Of a DNA stretch of 64,000 nucleotides, positions 52,957 to 63,962 are shown piece by piece (positions within the stretch are counted from its first letter, which is position 1; every line of letters begins with the position of its first letter). Below the pieces are notes generated by a model, which was not told the origin of the DNA, did no database searches, and was given only the letters and a program-made list of their open reading frames with translations. The DNA comes from Clusia tigrina (Eukaryota > Arthropoda > Insecta > Diptera > Clusiidae): positions 93,439,676-93,503,675 of the forward strand of contig OV050031.1 of assembly GCA_920105625.2 (NCBI GenBank), in the 5' to 3' direction. The position numbers and the translations under genes are program-made.

Positions 52957-55700
52957 TCCGAAATCAAACACTGATAAAACTTCAAATGGCCCTAACTTCT
53001 ATACGGTACGTCTTACACCTATCAAAGTTTCCAACATATAAATGCTTGTAACTTTTTACTGGGGCGTCATAAAACCTTGAAATTTTGTAAAAATAAAGCA
53101 CTCGAGCCTCTTGTCAATTTAAGCTATCGCTCAAAGCTATGCTACCCTTGAATCCCAAATCAAACACTGATAAAATTTCAAATGGCCCTAACTTCTATAC
53201 GGTACGTCCTACACCTATCAAAGTTTGCAACATACAAATGCTTGTAACTTTTTACTGGAGCGTCATAAAACCTTGAAATTTTGTAACAATAAAGTACTCG
53301 AGCCGCTTGTCAATTTGAGCTATCCCTCAAAGCGATGCTACCCTTAAGTCCCGAATCAAACACTGATAAAACTTCAAATGGCCCTAACTTCTATACGGTA
53401 CGTCCTACACCTATCAAAGTTTGCAACATACAAATGCTTGCAACTTCTTACTGGAGCGTCATAAAACCTTGAAATTTTGTAACAATAAAGTACTCGAGCC
53501 GCTTGTCAATTTAAGCTATCGCTCAAAGCTAAGCTACCATTGAATCCCAAATAAAACACTGATAAAACTTCAAATGGCCCTAACTTCTATACGGTACGTC
53601 CTACACCTATCAAAGTTTGCAACATACAAATGCTTGTAACTTTTTACTGGAGCGTCATAAAACCTTGAAAGTTTGTAACAATAAAGTACTCGAGCCTCTT
53701 GTCAATTTAAGCTATCGCTCGAAGCTATGCTACCCTTAAGTCCGAAATCAAACACTGATAAAACTTCAAATGGCCCTAACTTCTATACGGTACGTCCTAC
53801 ACCTATCAAAGTTTGCAACATACAAATGCTTGTAACTTTTTACTGGAGCGTCATAAAACCTTGAAATTTTGTAACAATAAAGCACTCGAGCCTCTTGTCA
53901 ATTTAAGCTATCGCTCAAAGCTATGCTACCCTTGAGTCCCAAATCAAACACTGATAAAACTTCAAATGGCCCTAACTTCTATACGGTACGTCCTACACCT
54001 ATCAAAGTTTGCAACATACAAATGCTTGTTACTTTTTACTGGAGCGTCATAAAACCTTGAAATTTTGTAACAATAAAGCACTCGAGCCTCTTGTCAATTT
54101 AAGCTATCGCTCATAGCTTTGCTACCCTTGAGTCCCAAATCAAACACTGATAAAACTTCAAATGGCCCTAACTTCTATACGGTACGTCCTACACCTATCA
54201 AAGTTTGCAACATACAAATGCTTGTTACTTTTTACTGGAGCGTCATAAAACCTTGAAATTTTGTGACAATAAAGTACTCGAGCCGCTTGTCAATTTAAGC
54301 TATCGCTCAAAGCTATGCTACCCTTGAATCCCAAATAAAACACTAATAAAACTTCAAATGGTCCTAACTTCTATACGGTACGTCCTACACCTATCAAAGT
54401 TTGCAACATACAAATACTTGTTACTTTTTACTGGAGCGTCATAAAACCTTGAAATTTTGTAACAATAAAGTACTCGAGCCGCTTGTCAATTTAAGCTATC
54501 GCTCAAAGCTATGCTACCCTTGAATCCCAAATAAAACACTAATAAAACTTCAAATGGCCCTAACTTCTATACGGTACGTCCTACATTTATCAAAGTTTGC
54601 AACATACAAATGCTTGTAACTATTTACTGGAGCGTCATAAAACCTTGAAATTTTGTAACAATAAAGCACTCGAGCCTCTTGTCAATTTAAGCTACCGTTC
54701 AAAGCTATGCTACCCTTAAGTCCCGAATCAAACACTGATAAAACTTCAAATGGGCCTAACTTCTATACGGTACATCCTACACCTATCAAAGTTTGCAACA
54801 TACAAATGCTTGTAACTTTTTGCTGGAGCGTCATAAAACCTTGAAATTTTGTAACAATAAAGCACTCGAGCCTCTTGTCAATTTAAGCTATCGCTCAAAG
54901 CTATGCTACCGTTGAGTCCCAAATCAAACACTGAAAAAACTTCAAATGGCCCTAACTTCTATACGGTACGTCCTACACCTATCAAAGTTTGCAACATACA
55001 AATGCTTGTAACTTTTTACTGGAGCGTCATAAAACCTTGAAATTTTGTAACAATAAAGTACTCCAGCCGCTTGTCAATTTGAGCTATCCCTCAAAGCTAT
55101 GCTACCCTTAAGTCCCGAATCAAACACTGATAAAACTTCAAATGGCCCTAACTTCTATACGGTACGTCCTACACCTATCAAAGTTTGCAACATACAAATG
55201 CTTGTAACTTTTTACTGGAGCGTCATAAAACCTTGAAATTTTGTAACAATAAAGTACTCAAGCTGCTTGTCAATTTAAGCTATCGCTCAAAGCTATGCTA
55301 CCCTTGAATCCCAAATAAAACACTGATAAAACTTCAAATGGCCCTAACTTCTATACGGTACGTCCTACACCTATCAAAGTTTGCAACATACAAATGCTTG
55401 TAACTTTTTACTGGAGCGTCATAAAACCTTGAAATTTTGTAACAATAAAGTACTCGAGCCTCTTGTCAATTTAAGCTATCGATCAAAGCTATGCTACCCT
55501 TAAGTCCCAAATCAAACACTGATAAAACTTCAAATGGCCCTAACTTCTATACGGTACGTCCTACACCTATCAAAGTTTGCAACATACAAATGCTTGTTAC
55601 TTTTTACTGGAGCGTCATAAAACCTTGAAATTTTGTAACAATAAAGCACTCGAGCCTCTTGTCAATTTAAGCTATCGCTCAAAGCTATGCTAGCCTTGAG
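52957..55700 (+). repeat. HOR block G, copy 1 (14 monomers, exactly 2,744 bp)
   Basis: Markers: GTCTTACACC with TTTCCAAC and GGGGCG, GTAAAAATAAAGC, AAGCGATGC, TTGCAACTTCTTAC, AAGCTAAGCTACCATTG, GAAAGTTTG, GCTCGAAGC with GTCCGAAATC, CTCATAGCTTTGC, TTTGTGACAAT, AAATACTTGTTAC, TAACTATTTAC, GCTACCGTTC, CTACCGTTGAG, ACTCCAGCC, ACTCAAGCTGC, CGATCAAAGC and GCTAGCC. All recur 2,744 bp later. Confidence 0.9.
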
Positions 55701-58444
55701 TCCGAAATCAAACACTGATAAAACTTCAAATGGCCCTAACTTCTATACGGTACGTCTTACACCTATCAAAGTTTCCAACATATAAATGCTTGTAACTTTT
55801 TACTGGGGCGTCATAAAACCTTGAAATTTTGTAAAAATAAAGCACTCGAGCCTCTTGTCAATTTAAGCTATCGCTCAAAGCTATGCTACCCTTGAATCCC
55901 AAATCAAACACTGATAAAATTTCAAATGGCCCTAACTTCTATACGGTACGTCCTACACCTATCAAAGTTTGCAACATACAAATGCTTGTAACTTTTTACT
56001 GGAGCGTCATAAAACCTTGAAATTTTGTAACAATAAAGTACTCGAGCCGCTTGTCAATTTGAGCTATCCCTCAAAGCGATGCTACCCTTAAGTCCCGAAT
56101 CAAACACTGATAAAACTTCAAATGGCCCTAACTTCTATACGGTACGTCCTACACCTATCAAAGTTTGCAACATACAAATGCTTGCAACTTCTTACTGGAG
56201 CGTCATAAAACCTTGAAATTTTGTAACAATAAAGTACTCGAGCCGCTTGTCAATTTAAGCTATCGCTCAAAGCTAAGCTACCATTGAATCCCAAATAAAA
56301 CACTGATAAAACTTCAAATGGCCCTAACTTCTATACGGTACGTCCTACACCTATCAAAGTTTGCAACATACAAATGCTTGTAACTTTTTACTGGAGCGTC
56401 ATAAAACCTTGAAAGTTTGTAACAATAAAGTACTCGAGCCTCTTGTCAATTTAAGCTATCGCTCGAAGCTATGCTACCCTTAAGTCCGAAATCAAACACT
56501 GATAAAACTTCAAATGGCCCTAACTTCTATACGGTACGTCCTACACCTATCAAAGTTTGCAACATACAAATGCTTGTAACTTTTTACTGGAGCGTCATAA
56601 AACCTTGAAATTTTGTAACAATAAAGCACTCGAGCCTCTTGTCAATTTAAGCTATCGCTCAAAGCTATGCTACCCTTGAGTCCCAAATCAAACACTGATA
56701 AAACTTCAAATGGCCCTAACTTCTATACGGTACGTCCTACACCTATCAAAGTTTGCAACATACAAATGCTTGTTACTTTTTACTGGAGCGTCATAAAACC
56801 TTGAAATTTTGTAACAATAAAGCACTCGAGCCTCTTGTCAATTTAAGCTATCGCTCATAGCTTTGCTACCCTTGAGTCCCAAATCAAACACTGATAAAAC
56901 TTCAAATGGCCCTAACTTCTATACGGTACGTCCTACACCTATCAAAGTTTGCAACATACAAATGCTTGTTACTTTTTACTGGAGCGTCATAAAACCTTGA
57001 AATTTTGTGACAATAAAGTACTCGAGCCGCTTGTCAATTTAAGCTATCGCTCAAAGCTATGCTACCCTTGAATCCCAAATAAAACACTAATAAAACTTCA
57101 AATGGTCCTAACTTCTATACGGTACGTCCTACACCTATCAAAGTTTGCAACATACAAATACTTGTTACTTTTTACTGGAGCGTCATAAAACCTTGAAATT
57201 TTGTAACAATAAAGTACTCGAGCCGCTTGTCAATTTAAGCTATCGCTCAAAGCTATGCTACCCTTGAATCCCAAATAAAACACTAATAAAACTTCAAATG
57301 GCCCTAACTTCTATACGGTACGTCCTACATTTATCAAAGTTTGCAACATACAAATGCTTGTAACTATTTACTGGAGCGTCATAAAACCTTGAAATTTTGT
57401 AACAATAAAGCACTCGAGCCTCTTGTCAATTTAAGCTACCGTTCAAAGCTATGCTACCCTTAAGTCCCGAATCAAACACTGATAAAACTTCAAATGGGCC
57501 TAACTTCTATACGGTACATCCTACACCTATCAAAGTTTGCAACATACAAATGCTTGTAACTTTTTGCTGGAGCGTCATAAAACCTTGAAATTTTGTAACA
57601 ATAAAGCACTCGAGCCTCTTGTCAATTTAAGCTATCGCTCAAAGCTATGCTACCGTTGAGTCCCAAATCAAACACTGAAAAAACTTCAAATGGCCCTAAC
57701 TTCTATACGGTACGTCCTACACCTATCAAAGTTTGCAACATACAAATGCTTGTAACTTTTTACTGGAGCGTCATAAAACCTTGAAATTTTGTAACAATAA
57801 AGTACTCCAGCCGCTTGTCAATTTGAGCTATCCCTCAAAGCTATGCTACCCTTAAGTCCCGAATCAAACACTGATAAAACTTCAAATGGCCCTAACTTCT
57901 ATACGGTACGTCCTACACCTATCAAAGTTTGCAACATACAAATGCTTGTAACTTTTTACTGGAGCGTCATAAAACCTTGAAATTTTGTAACAATAAAGTA
58001 CTCAAGCTGCTTGTCAATTTAAGCTATCGCTCAAAGCTATGCTACCCTTGAATCCCAAATAAAACACTGATAAAACTTCAAATGGCCCTAACTTCTATAC
58101 GGTACGTCCTACACCTATCAAAGTTTGCAACATACAAATGCTTGTAACTTTTTACTGGAGCGTCATAAAACCTTGAAATTTTGTAACAATAAAGTACTCG
58201 AGCCGCTTGTCAATTTAAGCTATCGATCAAAGCTATGCTACCCTTAAGTCCCAAATCAAACACTGATAAAACTTCAAATGGCCCTAACTTCTATACGGTA
58301 CGTCCTACACCTATCAAAGTTTGCAACATACAAATGCTTGTAACTTTTTACTGGAGCGTCATAAAACCTTGAAATTTTGTAACAATAAAGCAGTCGAGCC
58401 TCTTGTCAATTTAAGCTATCGCTCAAAGCTATGCTAGCCTTGAG
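55701..58444 (+). repeat. HOR block G, copy 2 (14 monomers, exactly 2,744 bp)
   Basis: I saw no difference from G1 over roughly the first 2.5 kb and three near the end (GCCGCTTG at 58,202, GCTTGTAAC at 58,336, AGCAGTCGAG at 58,389). The join near 55,690-55,703 reads GCTAGCCTTGAG then TCCGAAATC: the left side is like 58,433 and the right like 52,957, which marks the breakpoint. Confidence 0.9.
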
Positions 58445-61400
58445 TCCCAAATCAAACACTGATAAAACTTCAAATGGCCCTAACTTCTATACGGTACGTC
58501 CTACACCTATCAAAGTTTGCAACATACAAATGCTTGTTACTTTTTACTGGAGCGTCATAAAACCTTGAAATTTTGTAACAATAAAGTACTCGAGCCGCTT
58601 GTCAATTTAAGCTATCGCTCAAAGCTATGCTACCCTTAAGTCCCGAATCAAACACTGATAAAACTTCAAATGGCCCTAACTTCTATACGGTACATCCTAC
58701 ACCTATCAAAGTTTGCAACATACAAATGCTTGTAACTTTTTGCTGGAGCGTCATAAAACCTTGAAATTTTGTAACAATATAGCACTCGAGCCTCTTGTCA
58801 ATTTAAGCTATCGCTGAAATCTATGCTACCCTTGAATCCCAAATAAAACACTGATAAAACTTCAAATGGTCCTAACTTCTATACGGTACGTCCTACATTT
58901 ATCAAAGTTTTCAACATACAAATACTTGTAACTTTTTACTGGAGCGTCATAAAACCTTGAAATTTTGTAACAATAAAGTACTCGAGCCGCTTGTCAATTT
59001 AAGCTATCTCTCAAAGCTATGCTTCCCTTGAATCCCAAATAAAACACTGATAAAACTTCAAATGGCCCTAACTTCTATACGGTACGTCTTACACCTATCA
59101 AAGTTTGCAACATACAAATGCTTGTAACTTTTTACTGGAGCGTCATAAAACCTTGAAATTTTGTAACAATAAAGTACTCGAGCCTCTTGTCAATTTAAGC
59201 TATCGCTCAAAGCTATGCTACCCTTAAGTCCCGAATCAAACACTGATAAAACTTCAAATGGCCCTAACTTCTATACGGTACGTCCTACACCTATCAAAGT
59301 TTGCAACATACAAATGCTTGTAACTTTTTACTGGAGCGTCATAAAACCTTGAAATTTTGTAACAATAAAGTACTCGAGCCTCTTGTCAATTTAAGCTATC
59401 GCTCGAAGCTATGCTACCCTTAAGTCCGAAATCAAACACTGATAAAACTTCAAATGGCCCTAACTTCTATACGGTACGTCCTACACCTATCAAAGTTTGC
59501 AACATACAAATGCTTGTAACTTTTTACTGGAGCGTCATAAAACCTTGAAATTTTGTAACAATAAAGCACTCGAGCCTCTTGTCAATTTAAGCTATCGCTC
59601 AAAGCTATGCTACCCTTGAGTCCCAAATCAAACACTGATAAAACTTCAAATGGCCCTAACTTCTATACGGTACGTCCTACACCTATCAAAGTTTGCAACA
59701 TACAAATGCTTGTTACTTTTTACTGGAGCGTCATAAAGCCTTGAAATTTTGTAACAATAAAGTACTCGAGCCGCTTGTCAATTTAAGCTATCGCTCAAAG
59801 CTATGCTACCCTTGAATCCCAAATAAAACACTAATAAAACTTCAAATGGCCCTAACTTCTATACGGTACGTCCTACATTTATCAAAGTTTGCAACATACA
59901 AATGCTTGTAACTTTTTACTGGAGCGTCATAAAACCTTGAAATTTTGTAACAATAAAGCACTCGAGCCTCTTGTCAATTTAAGCTACCGCTCAAAGCTAT
60001 GCTACCCTTAAGTCCCGAATCAAACACTGATAAAACTTCAAATGGGCCTAACTTCTATACGGTACATCCTACACCTATCAAAGTTTGCAACATACAAATG
60101 CTTGTAACTTTTTGCTGGAGCGTCATAAAACCTTGAAATTTTGTAACAATAAAGCACTCGAGCCTCTTGTCAATTTAAGCTATCGCTCAAAGCTATGCTA
60201 CCGTTGAGTCCCAAATCAAACACTGAAAAAACTTCAAATGGCCCTAACTTCTATACGGTACGTCCTACACCTATCAAAGTTTTCAACATTCAAATGCATG
60301 TAACTTTTTACTGGAGCGTCATAAAACCTTGAAATTTTGTAACAATAAAGTACTCCAGCCGCTTGTCAATTTGAGCTATCCCTCAAAGCTATGCTACCCT
60401 TAAGTCCCGAATCAAACACTGATAAAACTTCAAATGGCCCTAACTTCTATACGGTACGTCCTACACCTATCAAAGTTTGCAACATACAAATGCTTGTAAC
60501 TTTTTACTGGAGCGTCATAAAACCTTGAAATTTTGTAACAATAAAGTACTCAAGCTGCTTGTCAATTTAAGCTATCGCTCAAAGCTATGCTACCCTTGAA
60601 TCCCAAATAAAACACTGATAAAACTTCAAATGGCCCTAACTTCTATACGGTACGTCCTACACCTATCAAAGTTTGCAACATACAAATGCTTGTAACTTTT
60701 TACTGGAGCGTCATAAAACCTTGAAATTTTGTAACAATAAAGTACTCAAGCTGCTTGTCAATTTAAGCTATCGCTCAAAGCTATGCTACCCTTGAATCCC
60801 AAATAAAACACTGATAAAACTTCAAATGGCCCTAACTTCTATACGGTACGTCCTACACCTATCAAAGTTTGCAACATACAAATGCTTGTAACTTTTTACT
60901 GGAGCGTCATAAAACCTTGAAATTTTGTAACAATAAAGTACTCGAGCCTCTTGTCAATTTAAGCTATCGCTCAAAGCTATGCTAGCCTTGAGTCCCAAAT
61001 CAAACACTGATAAAACTTCAAATGGCCCTAACTTCTATACGGTACGTCCTACACCTATCAAAGTTTGCAACATACAAATGCTTGTTACTTTTTACTGGAG
61101 CGTCATAAAACCTTGAAATTTTGTAACAATAAAGTACTCGAGCCGCTTGTCAATTTAAGCTATCGCTCAAAGCTATGCTACCCTTAAGTCCCGAATCAAA
61201 CACTGATAAAACTTCAAATGGCCCTAACTTCTATACGGTACATCCTACACCTATCAAAGTTTGCAACATACAAATGCTTGTAACTTTTTGCTGGAGCGTC
61301 ATAAAACCTTGAAATTTTGTAACAATATAGCACTCGAGCCTCTTGTCAATTTAAGCTATCGCTGAAATCTATGCTACCCTTGAATCCCAAATAAAACACT

Positions 61401-63962
61401 GATAAAACTTCAAATGGCCCTAACTTCTATACGGTACGTCCTACACCTATCAAAGTTTGCAACATACAAATGCTTGTAACTTTTTACTGGAGCGTCATAA
61501 AACCTTGAAATTTTGTAACAATAAAGCACTCGAGCCTCTTGTCAATTTAAGCTACCGCTCAAAGCTATGCTACCCTTAAGTCCCGAATCAAACACTGATA
61601 AAACTTCAAATGACCCTAACTTCTATACGGTACGTCCTACACCTATCAAAGTTTGCAACATACAAATGCTTGTTACTTTTTACTGGAGCGTCATAAAACC
61701 TTGAAATTTTGTAACAATAAAGTACTCGAGCCGCTTGTCAATTTAAGCTATCGCTCAAAGCTATGCTACCCTTAAGTCCCGAATCAAACACTGATAAAAC
61801 TTCAAATGGCCCTAACTTCTATACGGTACATCCTACACCTATCAAAGTTTGCAACTTACAAATGCTTGTAACTTTTTGCTGGAGCGTCATAAAACCTTGA
61901 AATTTTGTAACAATATAGCACTCGAGCCTCTTGTCAATTTAAGCTATCGCTGAAATCTATGCTACCCTTGAATCCCAAATAAAACACTGATAAAACTTCA
62001 AATGGCCCTAAGTTCTATACAGTACGTCCTACACCTATCAAAGTTTGCAACATACAAATGCTTGTAACTTTTCACTGGAACGTCATAAAACCTTGAATTT
62101 TTGTAGCAATAAAGTACTCGAGCCTCTTGTCAATTTAAGCTATCGCTCAAAGCTATGCTACCCTTAAGTCCCGAATCAAACACTGATAAAACTTCAAATG
62201 GCCCTAACTTCTATACGGTACGTCCTACACCTATCAAAGTTTGCAACATACAAATGCTTGTAACTTTTTACTGGAGCGTCATAAAACCTTGAAATTTTGT
62301 AACAATAAAGTACTCGAGCCTCTTGTCAATTTAAGCTATCGATCAAAGCTATGCTACCCTTAAGTCCCAAATCAAACACTGATAAAACTTCAAATGGCCC
62401 TAACTTCTATACGGTACGTCCTACACCTATCAAAGTTTGCAACATACAAATGCTTGTAACTTTTTACTGGAGCGTCATAAAACCTTGAAATTTTGTAACA
62501 ATAAAGCACTCGAGCCTCTTGTCAATTTAAGCTATCGCTCAAAGCTATGCTAGCCTTGAGTCCCAAATCAAACACTGATAAAACTTCAAATGGCCCTAAC
62601 TTCTATACGGTACGTCCTACACCTATCAAAGTTTGCAACATACAAATGCTTGTTACTTTTTACTGGAGCGTCATAAAACCTTGAAATTTTGTAACAATAA
62701 AGTACTCGAGCCGCTTGTCAATTTAAGCTATCGCTCAAAGCTATGCTACCCTTAAGTCCCGAATCAAACACTGACAAAACTTCAAATGGCCCTAACTTCT
62801 ATACGGTACATCCTACACCTATCAAAGTTTGCAACATACAAATGCTTGTAACTTTTTGCTGGAGCGTCATAAAACCTTGAAATTTTGTAACAATATAGCA
62901 CTCGAGCCTCTTGTCAATTTAAGCTATCGCTGAAATCTATGCTACCCTTGAATCCCAAATAAAACACTGATAAAACTTCAAATGGCCCTAAGCTCTATAC
63001 AGTACGTCCTACACCTATCAAAGTTTGCAACATACCAATGCTTGTAACTTTTCACTGGAACGTCATAAAACCTTGAATTTTTGTAGCAATAAAGTACTCG
63101 AGCCTCTTGTCAATTTAAGCTATCGCTCAAAGCTATGCTACCCTTAAGTCCCGAATCAAACACTGATAAAACTTCAAATGGCCCTAACTTCTATACGGTA
63201 CGTCCTACACCTATCAAAGTTTGCAACATACAAATGCTTGTAACTTTTTACTGGAGCGTCATAAAACCTTGAAATTTTGTAACAATAAAGTACTCGAGCC
63301 TCTTGTCAATTTAAGCTATCGCTCGAAGCTATGCTACCCTTAAGTCCGAAATCAAACACTGATAAAACTTCAAATGGCCCTAACTTATATACGGTACGTC
63401 CTACACCTATCAAAGTTTGCAACATACAAATGCTTGTAACTTTTTACTGGAGCGTCATAAAACCTTGAAATTTTGTAACAATAAAGCACTCGAGCCTCTT
63501 GTCAATTTAAGCTATCGCTCAAAGCTATGCTACCCTTGAGTCCCAAATCAAACACTGATAAAACTTCAAATGGCCCTAACTTCTATACGGTACGTCCTAT
63601 ACCTATCAAAGTTTGCAACATACAAATGCTTGTTACTTTTTACTGGAGCGTCATAAAACCTTGAAATTTTGTAACAATAAAGTACTCGAGCCGCTTGTCA
63701 ATTTAAGCTATCGCTCAAAGCTATGCTACCCTTGAATCCCAAATAAAACACTAATAAAACTTCAAATGGCCCTAACTTCTATACGGTACGTCCTACATTT
63801 ATCAAAGTTTGCAACATACAAATGCTTGTAACTTTTTACTGGAGCGTCATAAAACCTTGAAATTTTGTAACAATAAAGCACTCGAGCCTCTTGTCAATTT
63901 AAGCTACCGCTCAAAGCTATGCTACCCTTAAGTCCCGAATCAAACACTGATAAAACTTCAAA
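58445..63962 (+). repeat. Domain H: mosaic of G-like units
   Basis: All 28 units keep a 196-bp length, but the order is shuffled. About 59,700-61,380 follows G2 at offset 2,548 bp (13 monomers), with an extra ACTCAAGCTGC unit at 60,549/60,745. Units 61,611-62,330 recur at 62,591-63,310 (offset 980 bp, five monomers). AATATAGC with CGCTGAAATC occurs at 58,776, 61,324, 61,912 and 62,892. From about 63,310 to the end the order follows 59,390-60,080 (offset 3,920 bp, 20 monomers). Confidence 0.75.
61611..63310 (+). repeat. Five-monomer tandem duplication in H
   Basis: GCCGCTTG at 61,731 recurs at 62,711, and TTCACTGGAACG with TTGAATTTTTGTAGC at 62,071 recurs at 63,051; both offsets are 980 bp. 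Small differences include GACCCTAAC at 61,612, CTGACAAAAC at 62,772, AAGCTCTATAC at 62,990 and CATACCAATG at 63,032, so it is slightly older than F or G. Confidence 0.85.

Noticed and set aside
44443..58444. F and G duplications as pure assembly errors
   Set aside because: Kept as real but flagged: copies differ at a few sites and have breakpoints flanked by different variants, which simple duplicated contigs would not explain. Only long reads can settle it.
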